A stretch of 6,570 nucleotides of DNA from assembly GCA_025457905.1 (NCBI GenBank), contig JALOTM010000047.1:1-6570 (forward strand). The letters run 5' to 3'. The number at the start of each line of letters is the position of its first letter. Position 1 is the stretch's first letter. Below the pieces are notes generated by a model. That model was given only the letters and a program-made list of their open reading frames with translations. It did not search any database and was not told where the DNA came from. The stretch is from Methanomassiliicoccales archaeon. Its GTDB lineage: Archaea > Thermoplasmatota > Thermoplasmata > Methanomassiliicoccales > UBA472. Positions 1-5,361 of this stretch are shown in pieces. A program made the translations under genes and the position numbers.

Positions 1-443
1 GGTGCGGACCCGGTCCCCGTCCCGCCTCCCAGGCCGGCGGTGATGAACACTATGTCCGCTCCCTGCAGCGCCTTCTTCAGCTCCGCCTCGGCCTCCCTGG
101 CGGCCTCCTCGCCGACCTGCGGAAGGGCCCCTGCGCCAAGCCCCCGGGTGGACCTACGTCCCAGGAGTATCTTGTGCGGCGCTCGGATAGCGAGCAGGTG
201 CTGGGCATCGGTGTTGCACGCGTACAGCTCCGCTCCGGTGATACCTACCTCGGTCATGCGGTCGATGGTGTTGGTGCCGCCGCCACCGCAGCCCACTATC
301 TTGATGTTGGTCTTCAGGCTGGCTAGTATGCGCTCCAGCTCCTCGTCCTGCTCAGAGAACGACTGGAACGACGGGGCCGGCGCTGGGGCCGGTGCGGCTG
401 CGGGTCCTGCACGCGAAAGGGCGTCGCTGATGAACGACTTCAT
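1..443 (-). CDS. ftsZ: FtsZ (archaeal FtsZ1 type), N-terminal part, cut by window edge
   Basis: Tubulin-like GTPase that polymerises into the division ring. Only the first 147 residues are visible; the rest lies left of base 1. Visible parts are a short helix-like start ([13 protein letters not shown]), an Ala/Pro-rich linker (about residues 13-26), the nucleotide-binding GCGGGGTNT loop (51-59), [20 protein letters not shown], and the tubulin signature GGGTGTG (139-145). The NTDAQ and TRGLGAG segments are typical of archaeal FtsZ1, not FtsZ2. The start at 443 is well supported: AGGAGG lies at 456-451, seven bases upstream. From the GCGG loop to the window edge it matches the next FtsZ at 75 of 97 residues (hand count), so the two are tandem paralogues. 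A TATA-like stretch at 501-525 suggests its own promoter. Family identity is certain; whether the full gene is intact cannot be seen. Confidence 0.96.
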   Translation of the reverse strand, partial: MKSFISDALSRAGPAAAPAPAPAPSFQSFSEQDEELERILASLKTNIKIVGCGGGGTNTIDRMTEVGITGAELYACNTDAQHLLAIRAPHKILLGRRSTRGLGAGALPQVGEEAAREAEAELKKALQGADIVFITAGLGGGTGTGSA

Positions 444-450
444 TGACAAT

Positions 451-456
451 CCTCCT
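451..456 (-). promoter_or_regulatory. Strong ribosome binding site of the left ftsZ
   Basis: AGGAGG on the minus strand, seven bases before the ATG at 443. It fixes the start codon. It contrasts with the paralogue at 626-1762, which has only a weak SD-like sequence. Confidence 0.85.
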
Positions 457-500
457 GGGCGAATGTGAAGAACGTGGCTGACAAGCCCCGCTCCTCAAGG

Positions 501-525
501 CTTATATGCAAATTCGATTTAAAAG
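501..525 (-). promoter_or_regulatory. Candidate promoter of the left ftsZ
   Basis: Two box-A-like sequences read on the minus strand: TTTTAAATC (524-516) and GCATATAAG (509-501). Either would place the transcript start at about 475-495, giving a leader of roughly 35-50 bases that includes the AGGAGG site. Which one is used cannot be told from sequence. Confidence 0.5.
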
Positions 526-582
526 ATTTCTATGCGCCAGAGTCCTCCAAGAGAGGTCAAGGCGCAGAGGGGGACGGGATGA

Positions 583-610
583 CCGGTCGCCCCATGGTAG
601 GGGCGATCGG
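583..610 (-). terminator. GC-rich hairpin between the two tandem ftsZ genes
   Basis: Arms 583-593 and 600-610 pair over 11 positions around the six-base loop ATGGTA. One position (586/607) is a G-T wobble on the plus strand and an A-C mismatch in the minus-strand transcript. It begins 16 bases after the ftsZ stop at 626. It may end the transcript, mark a processing site, or stabilise the 3' end. No run of T follows on the minus strand (the sequence there is C/T-mixed), so it is not a classical intrinsic terminator. Confidence 0.5.
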
Positions 611-625
611 GGGACCGTTCCAGTA

Positions 626-1762
626 TCAGCGGATGAAGTCCACGTCCGCGTCCTTGAGGCGGGTGAAGTCCGTCTGACGTCCTATGATCTGCCTGGACTG
701 CACCCCGGCCACGATGACCATGACGCGGATCTTGTGCTCCAGCGCCGGGTCGATGGCCGCGCCCCAGATTATGCGCGCCGTGGGGCTGACACGCTTCTGT
801 ACCTCCTCCGCCACCTTCTGGGCGTCGGCAATGGTCATGTCTGGGCCTCCGATGACGTTGACCAGCACCCCGTTGGCCCCGGAGATGTCGACCTCCAGCA
901 ACGGGGAGTTGAGGGCCGTCTCGATGGCCTCCATGGCCCTGTCCTCGGCATGCCCGTCGCTCTCGCCCAGGCCGATCATGGCCACGCCCGCGCCCTTCAT
1001 GATGGTCTTGACATCGTTGAAGTCCAGGTTGACCAGTCCGGGCTTGGTGATGAGCTCGGTGATGCCCTTGATGGCCCGCATAAGGACCTCGTCCGCCACC
1101 TTGAACGCCTGGTTAAGGGGCAGCCGGGGCGCGAGCTCCAGCAACTTGTCGTTGGGGATGACGATGACCGTGTCGGCCACGTTCCTGAGGCGCTCCAGGC
1201 CCCACTCCGCGTTCTCCATGCGGGCCTTGCCCTCTCCCCGGAACGGGGTGGTGACCACCGCCACGGCCAGGGCCCCCGCCTCCTTGGAGAGCTGGGAGAT
1301 CACCGCCGCGGAGCCGGTGCCGGTGCCGCCGCCCATGCCAGCGGTCACGAAGACCAGGTGCGCGTCGGACACTATCTTCTTCAAGTCCTCCTCGGCCTCA
1401 CGGGCCGCCTGCTCGCCCACCTGGGGGAGGGCTCCAGCCCCCAGACCCCTGGTCGAGCGGCGTCCTAGGAGTACCTTGTGCGGGACCCTTATGGTCAGGA
1501 GATGCTGCGCATCGGTGTTGGCGGCGTAAAGCTCTGCCCCGATGATGCCTTCCTGGCATATGCGGGCGATGGTATTGCATCCACCCCCGCCGCAGCCGAT
1601 GATCTTGACGTTCGTCTTGAGCTTCTGCAGGATGTCTAGCAACTCTGCGTCAGCCGTGTCACCGGTCGATTCCGGCGGCGCGGGCGGCGCAAAGCTCTGG
1701 GCCGGGGCCGGAGCCCCCATCCCGCTTGTCCTAGCCAGCGCTTCTTCCACCAATGATTTCAT
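626..1762 (-). CDS. ftsZ: FtsZ (archaeal FtsZ1 type), complete
   Basis: Cell-division GTPase, 378 residues from the chosen start. In order: helix-like N-terminus (MKSLVEEALART), Ala/Pro-rich linker (about 14-37), GCGGGGCNT nucleotide loop (56-64), NTDAQ (82-86), TRGLGAG (104-110), tubulin signature GGGTGTG (144-150), and the T7 catalytic loop NLDFND with N245, D247 and D250. The GTP-binding and hydrolysis residues are therefore present. A short linker ends in DADVDFIR, which resembles the conserved FtsZ C-terminal peptide that binds membrane anchors such as SepF; that role is inferred. ATG 1762 is preferred over ATG 1774 because it aligns with the MKS start of the neighbouring paralogue, and because a hairpin ends four bases before 1774. 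Choosing 1774 adds only MDGI. Promoter at 1841-1852; the paralogue lies downstream on the same strand. Confidence 0.97.
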   Translation of the reverse strand: MKSLVEEALARTSGMGAPAPAQSFAPPAPPESTGDTADAELLDILQKLKTNVKIIGCGGGGCNTIARICQEGIIGAELYAANTDAQHLLTIRVPHKVLLGRRSTRGLGAGALPQVGEQAAREAEEDLKKIVSDAHLVFVTAGMGGGTGTGSAAVISQLSKEAGALAVAVVTTPFRGEGKARMENAEWGLERLRNVADTVIVIPNDKLLELAPRLPLNQAFKVADEVLMRAIKGITELITKPGLVNLDFNDVKTIMKGAGVAMIGLGESDGHAEDRAMEAIETALNSPLLEVDISGANGVLVNVIGGPDMTIADAQKVAEEVQKRVSPTARIIWGAAIDPALEHKIRVMVIVAGVQSRQIIGRQTDFTRLKDADVDFIR

Positions 1763-1778
1763 GATCCCATCCATCCCC

Positions 1779-1794
1779 GGACCGGTCCCGGTCC
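1779..1794 (-). promoter_or_regulatory. Hairpin in the 5' leader of the complete FtsZ1-type gene
   Basis: A perfect 6-bp inverted repeat (GGACCG / CGGTCC) with a four-base spacer. It sits four bases before ATG 1774 and 16 bases before ATG 1762, inside the predicted leader. It could limit ribosome access. The only SD-like sequence before 1762 is GGATGGGATC, which is weak and very close to the start codon. Confidence 0.4.
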
Positions 1795-1840
1795 TGACCA
1801 GCAGTGCTATCCCCTCTGGTCAGGGATAAATATGGTATCA

Positions 1841-1852
1841 CAGTATATAAGT
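1841..1852 (-). promoter_or_regulatory. TATA box of the FtsZ1-type gene
   Basis: ACTTATATACTG read on the minus strand, in an AT-rich stretch that stands out from the GC-rich surroundings. It predicts a transcript start near 1820 and a leader of about 58 bases to ATG 1762. Confidence 0.65.
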
Positions 1853-1902
1853 CTTTTTGAAATGTCGGACGTTTTGTCTGCCGTTAGGCTGTATCGAAGC
1901 AA

Positions 1903-1915
1903 ATTTGATTAATTT
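1903..1915 (+). promoter_or_regulatory. Candidate box A of the acylphosphatase gene
   Basis: An AT-rich TTTGATTAAT-type stretch centred about 27 bases before the ATG at 1936. This spacing would give a leaderless transcript, which fits the lack of any Shine-Dalgarno sequence. Confidence 0.45.
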
Positions 1916-1935
1916 CGTAATACCATGAAGCCACG

Positions 1936-2211
1936 ATGAAGGTGCGGGCGGAGGTGAGGTTCACGGGCATCGTGCAAGGCGTGCACTTCCGCGACTACAC
2001 CCGGCGCTTCGCCAACCAAGAGAGGGTGACTGGCTGGGTGAGGAACCTCTCCGACGGCTCGGTCCAGGCCTGCTTCGAGGGCGACCAGCACAACATCGAG
2101 GAAGTGGTTCGGAGGCTCCGCGAGGAGCATCCCCGGGCCAGGATCGACAAGGTGGATGTCAAGTGGGGCGAGTGCAAGGGCGAGTTCTCCAAGTTCCTGA
2201 TCAAGGGCTGA
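1936..2211 (+). CDS. acyP: Acylphosphatase
   Basis: Small cytosolic hydrolase of carboxyl-phosphate bonds such as acetyl phosphate or 1,3-bisphosphoglycerate. Its 91 residues are the usual family length. The signature GIVQGVHFR (11-19) carries the phosphate-binding loop and catalytic R19. The second signature, GWVRNLSDGSV (33-43), carries catalytic N37. Both key residues are present, so the enzyme should be active. There is no SD sequence, and an AT-rich element about 27 bp upstream points to leaderless expression. It diverges from the FtsZ1-type gene across a 173-bp region. Its TGA directly abuts the stop codon of the converging hydrolase gene. No functional link to division is evident; the gene is a common single-copy housekeeping type. 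Confidence 0.95.
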   Translation: MKVRAEVRFTGIVQGVHFRDYTRRFANQERVTGWVRNLSDGSVQACFEGDQHNIEEVVRRLREEHPRARIDKVDVKWGECKGEFSKFLIKG

Positions 2212-3057
2212 TCATGGCCCTGTCTCGATCCCGTACACCTGGCGCGGGTTCTCCTGATGGATGGCGTAGGCCTGGGACTCGCTCATCCTACCTGAGCTGA
2301 GGAAGGCCTTGGTGCGCTTGGGCACGGTGGTAATGGCCATGACGGCTCCTGGGCGGCTGGGGTCATCAAGGAAATCCGTCTCCATGAGGAAGCGCGTACC
2401 CTTGGAGAGGGCCTCCGTGACCGCCGTGCGACTGGCTAGCACCGAGGGGAACAGCCCCGAGCTCTCCTCATCGGTCACCAATGGCGGGCAATAGTGCTTC
2501 ACGACCTTGCCACGTGGCAGGCCCACCCTGTCCGCCATCAGAGCGATCTCGCGCATGCTCTCGGGCGTGGCGCTCTCCGTATGCAGCACCACCGGGCACG
2601 AGGCCTCCTTGGCCAGCTGCATCCCGTAGCTCATGATCTCATTGGAGGCCTCGAGGACCTCCGAAGGCACGGGGAAGTGCGGCCTTCCGATCTCCCCGAT
2701 GCCAACGGCCAGGCCTTCGAGGACCAGCTTCTGAGCCGCCTCCATGCCCTTCCTCATTATCTCCACCCCTCCCTCCAGGCCGTTCCTCTCCGCCAGGCTG
2801 AGCAGGATCACGGGATAGGGGCCGACGGTCACGTCCACCCCCACCTCCGTCTCGCGCCGGCATCTCTCGGCCAGCCGGAGGGTGATGCGGTATGACTCCA
2901 TGAAGTCCTCGGCCCGGACTATTGGCACGCTCTCGTAGGGCAGATGGGAGAGGATGAGATGCGTCCCGCCCTCCCTCCCGAAGTCCTTCACCGCCTCCAC
3001 GTTGCGGCCGTCGGGATGAAGGTGCACGTGGTCGTCGAGGATGGGCGTTCGAGGCAT
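2212..3057 (-). CDS. TatD-like metal-dependent hydrolase
   Basis: A member of the TatD/amidohydrolase TIM-barrel group, of the type found in archaea and usually annotated only as TatD-related hydrolase. From the chosen start it has 281 residues. The metal-ligand pattern is complete: HVH near the N-terminus (H10, H12), E122 in GIGEIG, H159 in VLHTES, H188 in VKHYCP, and D228 in METDF. TatD proteins are metal-dependent phosphoesterases, often DNases; the substrate here is unknown. ATG 3057 is preferred over ATG 3072 (which adds MRGTV) because the TATA-like box at 3088-3093 lies about 33 bp from 3057 but only about 18 bp from 3072. There is no signal peptide. It converges on acyP with zero spacing and diverges from the ribbon-helix-helix gene. 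Confidence 0.88.
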   Translation of the reverse strand: MPRTPILDDHVHLHPDGRNVEAVKDFGREGGTHLILSHLPYESVPIVRAEDFMESYRITLRLAERCRRETEVGVDVTVGPYPVILLSLAERNGLEGGVEIMRKGMEAAQKLVLEGLAVGIGEIGRPHFPVPSEVLEASNEIMSYGMQLAKEASCPVVLHTESATPESMREIALMADRVGLPRGKVVKHYCPPLVTDEESSGLFPSVLASRTAVTEALSKGTRFLMETDFLDDPSRPGAVMAITTVPKRTKAFLSSGRMSESQAYAIHQENPRQVYGIETGP

Positions 3058-3087
3058 AACGGTCCCTCGCATTATCGGCGGGCTGCC

Positions 3088-3093
3088 TTAAAA
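3088..3093 (-). promoter_or_regulatory. Box A of the TatD-like gene
   Basis: TTTTAA on the minus strand in a GC-rich setting. It predicts a transcript start near 3063, only a few bases before ATG 3057, so the message would be nearly leaderless. Confidence 0.45.
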
Positions 3094-3162
3094 CCTCCAC
3101 CCTAGCCGGTGCTCAGGGCATGCGTCGCAGTCCGCGGATGGCCTCGATTTCCAGCTACCAAT

Positions 3163-3173
3163 CTATATATAAT
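3163..3173 (+). promoter_or_regulatory. TATA box of the ribbon-helix-helix/ftsZ operon
   Basis: CTATATATAAT is one of the clearest box-A matches in the window. It predicts a transcript start near 3194 and a leader of about 43 bases. Confidence 0.75.
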
Positions 3174-3193
3174 CCTCATGCGAATACTGAGGA
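3173..3193. repeat. Inverted repeat 1 at the regulator-ftsZ promoter
   Basis: Arms TCCTCA (3173-3178) and TGAGGA (3188-3193) form a perfect 6-bp inverted repeat with a nine-base spacer. It lies between the TATA box and the predicted transcript start, where a bound protein would block initiation. The operator role is inferred. Confidence 0.45.
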
Positions 3194-3196
3194 ATC

Positions 3197-3214
3197 GTCC
3201 GACAACGGTCGGAC
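3197..3214. promoter_or_regulatory. Inverted repeat 2, candidate operator at the transcript start
   Basis: GTCCGAC-AACG-GTCGGAC is a perfect 7-bp inverted repeat with a four-base spacer, just downstream of the predicted start site. Its centre is about 22 bp (two helical turns) from that of inverted repeat 1, as expected for paired dimers on one face of the DNA. The first gene of the operon encodes a DNA-binding protein, so autoregulation is the simplest model. An RNA hairpin in the leader is the alternative. Confidence 0.55.
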
Positions 3215-3225
3215 ATAGCGCGCGC

Positions 3226-3229
3226 GGAG
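3226..3229 (+). promoter_or_regulatory. Ribosome binding site of the ribbon-helix-helix gene
   Basis: GGAG seven bases before ATG 3237; it supports this start. Confidence 0.6.
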
Positions 3230-3236
3230 TTGTGCC

Positions 3237-3548
3237 ATGGGCGATACCGAAAGGATCACGGTCAGGATTCCAGCGGACAAGCTGACGGCCCTCCAGGAGC
3301 TGGTGGACAAGGGCAAGTTCCCGACCATCTCCGATGCCATAAGGGCTGCCCTGGATTCCTTCGTGGAGAAGCACTTCACCCCCGAGTACATCGAGAGGAT
3401 AACGGTCGAGCTCCCCAAGGGGAACGTGGTGGAGCTGGAGGCCCTTGTCCAGGAGGGGGATTCGGTGTCCATAGATGACGCTATCCGCAACGCGGTACGG
3501 GAATACGTGCGAAAGCGCCTGAACCGCGCCATGGAGGAGATGAAGTAG
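3237..3548 (+). CDS. Double ribbon-helix-helix regulator next to ftsZ (CdrS-like)
   Basis: A 103-residue DNA-binding protein built from two ribbon-helix-helix (CopG/MetJ-class) units in one chain. Unit 1 is residues 5-47 and unit 2 is residues 53-95. They align without gaps at a 48-residue step, with 18 of 43 positions identical (hand count). Each has the strand ERITVxxP, a first helix, a turn with G, and the helix motif DAIRxA. Base-contacting strand positions are probably R6, T8 and R10 in unit 1, and R54, T56 and E58 in unit 2; the acidic E58 suggests unit 2 binds DNA differently or mainly dimerises. In haloarchaea the ribbon-helix-helix protein CdrS is encoded with ftsZ2 and controls division genes. 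The location here, 31 bp before an FtsZ2-type gene, suggests the same role. It is cotranscribed with ftsZ from the TATA at 3163. Confidence 0.9.
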   Translation: MGDTERITVRIPADKLTALQELVDKGKFPTISDAIRAALDSFVEKHFTPEYIERITVELPKGNVVELEALVQEGDSVSIDDAIRNAVREYVRKRLNRAMEEMK

Positions 3549-3568
3549 GCGATCCTTGAACGCGGGAT

Positions 3569-3574
3569 GGGGTG
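3569..3574 (+). promoter_or_regulatory. Ribosome binding site deciding the start of the third ftsZ
   Basis: GGGGTG lies five bases before GTG 3580 and can pair with the archaeal anti-SD sequence. The upstream candidate TTG 3556 has no comparable site, and no ATG is available in frame. Confidence 0.5.
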
Positions 3575-3579
3575 TTCAA

Positions 3580-4599
3580 GTGGGATGGGAATACGTCACC
3601 GACGAAGACCTGGCTAGCGCAGGTAAGCCGCGCATAGTCATAGTCGGCTGCGGCGGCGGAGGCTGCAACTCCGTCGACCGGATGAACGAGATCGGGCTCC
3701 ATGGAGTGGACACCATCGCCATCAACACCGACCGTCCCCATCTGGCCAGGATCAAGGCCCATCGCCGCCTGCTCATCGGCCAGGGCATAACCAACGGGAA
3801 CGGGACCGGTGCTGACCCGGAGATAGGGCGCATCTGCGCCGAGAACGCCGCCCCGGAGATATCCAAGCTCCTACAGGGGGCGGCGCTGACGTTCGTGACC
3901 GTAGGCCTGGGAGGAGGTACGGGAACGGGGGCGGCCCCCATCGTGGCCGACATAGCCAAGCGCTGCGGCTCCATGGTCGTCTCCATCGCCACCATGCCCT
4001 TCGACATGGAAGGCTCCCGAAACAAGGTGGCGGTCCGTGGGCTGCGCTCCCTGCGTAGCACCTCCGACACCTGTCTCGTGCTGGACAACAACCGCCTACT
4101 GGACATGGTCTCCAACCTTCCCTTCCATCAGGCGCTCTCCATCATGGACGAGCTGATCTCCGAGATGGTCAAGGGCACCGTGGAGGCGATCACCGAGAAC
4201 TCGCTCATCAACCTTGACTTCGCGGACCTGAAGACCATCGTCCGTCAGGGGGGCGTGTCCACCGTGCTGTACGGGGAGAACGCGGACCCCGAAGGCGTGG
4301 TGAAGGACGCCCTCAGCAACCCCCTTTTGGACATACCCATCGGAGGGGCCACGGGCGCGCTGGTCCATGTGACCGGTGGAAGCAATCTCACCCTGAAGCG
4401 CCTCAACAAGGTCATGAACGCATTGACCTCCAACCTGGACCCGGACGCCAAGGTCATCTTCGGGGCCAGGATGGATGAGAGGTTCGAGGGCTCAATCCGG
4501 CTCATCGCCGTGGTCACGGGCATCGCCGAGCTGGCCGATGACACCACCGACAGGGTGCCGGTGGCCCAGCGAGCGCTCATGACCGCCTTCACCGTCTGA
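3580..4599 (+). CDS. ftsZ: FtsZ (archaeal FtsZ2 type)
   Basis: The third FtsZ of the window, 339 residues from GTG 3580 (347 if TTG 3556 is used). Motifs: GCGGGGCNS nucleotide loop (23-31), NTDRPHL (49-55), NGNGTGADP (72-80), tubulin signature GGGTGTG (111-117), and T7 loop NLDFAD with N211, D213 and D216. Polymerisation and GTP hydrolysis should therefore be possible. It differs from the two FtsZ1-type genes: the N-terminus is short without an Ala/Pro linker, NTDRPHL replaces NTDAQHL, and NGNGTG replaces TRGLGAG. It ends in AQRALMTAFTV, without the DxDFIR-like tail. These are FtsZ2-type traits. In haloarchaea FtsZ1 acts in ring assembly and FtsZ2 in constriction, and the same division of labour is inferred here. 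It follows the ribbon-helix-helix gene by 31 bp and overlaps the converging trmJ-like gene by 11 bp. Confidence 0.95.
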   Translation: MGWEYVTDEDLASAGKPRIVIVGCGGGGCNSVDRMNEIGLHGVDTIAINTDRPHLARIKAHRRLLIGQGITNGNGTGADPEIGRICAENAAPEISKLLQGAALTFVTVGLGGGTGTGAAPIVADIAKRCGSMVVSIATMPFDMEGSRNKVAVRGLRSLRSTSDTCLVLDNNRLLDMVSNLPFHQALSIMDELISEMVKGTVEAITENSLINLDFADLKTIVRQGGVSTVLYGENADPEGVVKDALSNPLLDIPIGGATGALVHVTGGSNLTLKRLNKVMNALTSNLDPDAKVIFGARMDERFEGSIRLIAVVTGIAELADDTTDRVPVAQRALMTAFTV

Positions 4600-5317
4600 G
4601 CCGCTCGTTGTCCCTCTCTAGCCTCTTGATCCTCTTAGCGGCGTCCCCCAGCACGCCCATGATGGTATGGAACTCCCACTTGGTGGGGATGGCCCTTCCC
4701 ATCATGCGCCGGAACATGACCTTGGTCCGCTCCTTGCGGAAGTCGGGATAGTCGACCGCCTCCAGCAGGTCGTCGAAGAACTGGAAGAGCCGCTCGCGCT
4801 CCATCTCGCTGGTGGCCCTGGGCCCGCCATGCCTGGGCTGAGCCTGGAAGATCTCGTACATGACGATGGAGGCGGCATGCGACAGGTTGAGCACCGGGTA
4901 CTCCACGCTGGCCGGGATGTGCACCAGCACGTCGCAGCGCATCAGGTCCTCCTGCCTCAGGCCGGTGTCCTCCGGCCCGAAGAGGATGGCTATTCGGCCC
5001 TCGCTCTCCCGCGTCCTCTCGGCCAGCTCCCTGGCGGAGATGGGGATGCGGACGTAGTGCTTCTCGCCGTGGGTGATTATGCCGCTAGTGCCCACGAGGT
5101 GGTCGCAGCCCTCCAGGGCCTGGTCCAGGGCGTCCACGGTCCTGGCCGCCCTCAGAATGTCCCCGGCATGCTTGGCCCTCTTGTAGGCCTCCTCGGTGAT
5201 CTCGCAGGGCGTGACCAGGAAGAGGTCCGTGAGGCCGAAGTTGCCCATGGAGCGCACCACGGCCCCCACGTTGCCGTCGTGCTTGGGGGACACCAGGACG
5301 ATGCGGTAGTCGGGCAT
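4589..5317 (-). CDS. trmJ: TrmJ-like tRNA 2'-O-methyltransferase (SPOUT family)
   Basis: A TrmH/SpoU-class RNA methylase of 242 residues that uses S-adenosylmethionine through a trefoil knot. Motif 1 is N16-x-G-x-x-x-R22 within GNVGAVVRSMGNFG. Motif 2 is LFGPEDTGL (112-120). Motif 3 is IPASVEYPVLNLSHA (134-148). The EYPVLNLS form of motif 3 is typical of TrmJ, whose archaeal members methylate the 2'-OH of C32 in the tRNA anticodon loop. A C-terminal tail (RIKRLERDNERLRR) looks like a short charged or coiled helix. The start at 5317 lies about 31 bp from a TTAAGTA box, so the message is probably leaderless. It diverges from truA. A different SpoU-class target cannot be excluded by sequence alone. 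Confidence 0.9.
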   Translation of the reverse strand: MPDYRIVLVSPKHDGNVGAVVRSMGNFGLTDLFLVTPCEITEEAYKRAKHAGDILRAARTVDALDQALEGCDHLVGTSGIITHGEKHYVRIPISARELAERTRESEGRIAILFGPEDTGLRQEDLMRCDVLVHIPASVEYPVLNLSHAASIVMYEIFQAQPRHGGPRATSEMERERLFQFFDDLLEAVDYPDFRKERTKVMFRRMMGRAIPTKWEFHTIMGVLGDAAKRIKRLERDNERLRR

Positions 5318-5327
5318 GCGAGCGAAA

Positions 5328-5335
5328 TCTAAATG
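5328..5335 (+). promoter_or_regulatory. Box A of truA
   Basis: TCTAAATG centred about 30 bp before the truA ATG, consistent with a leaderless transcript. It lies inside the 44-bp region shared with the divergent trmJ promoter. Confidence 0.45.
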
Positions 5336-5344
5336 CCCCCTCTG

Positions 5345-5351
5345 TACTTAA
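5345..5351 (-). promoter_or_regulatory. Box A of the trmJ-like gene
   Basis: TTAAGTA on the minus strand, about 31 bp before ATG 5317. The two divergent boxes are interleaved: each core promoter overlaps the other gene's upstream region. Confidence 0.45.
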
Positions 5352-5361
5352 CCATAATGCC

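Noticed and set aside
465..677. Possible small gene on the plus strand between the two ftsZ genes
   Set aside because: No ribosome binding site or promoter in that direction. It runs into the antisense strand of ftsZ and crosses the hairpin and minus-strand promoter.
506..1468. Long plus-strand open frame (320 codons) opposite the FtsZ1 gene
   Set aside because: It is the antisense shadow of a gene with intact FtsZ motifs. Its product is rich in R, G, H and D with no recognisable domain, as expected from reading GC-rich coding DNA backwards.
1925..1939. Tiny upstream frame ATG AAG CCA CGA TGA overlapping the acyP start
   Set aside because: It could couple translation, but the box A about 27 bp before 1936 predicts a leaderless message starting at the acyP ATG, which would leave this frame untranscribed. 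Only a mapped transcript start upstream of 1925 would revive it.
3556..3579. TTG 3556 as the start of the third ftsZ
   Set aside because: No suitable ribosome binding site precedes it, whereas GTG 3580 has GGGGTG five bases upstream and leaves a normal short FtsZ2-type N-terminus. It remains a possible alternative.
3639..4596. CetZ or tubulin-like identity for the third FtsZ
   Set aside because: The GCGGGGCNS loop, GGGTGTGAAP signature and NLDFAD T7 loop, and the overall alignment to FtsZ, fit FtsZ2 and not the CetZ group.
4667..5332. Plus-strand open frame (221 codons) opposite the trmJ-like gene
   Set aside because: Antisense shadow of a gene carrying all three SPOUT motifs; the composition is low-complexity and matches no family.
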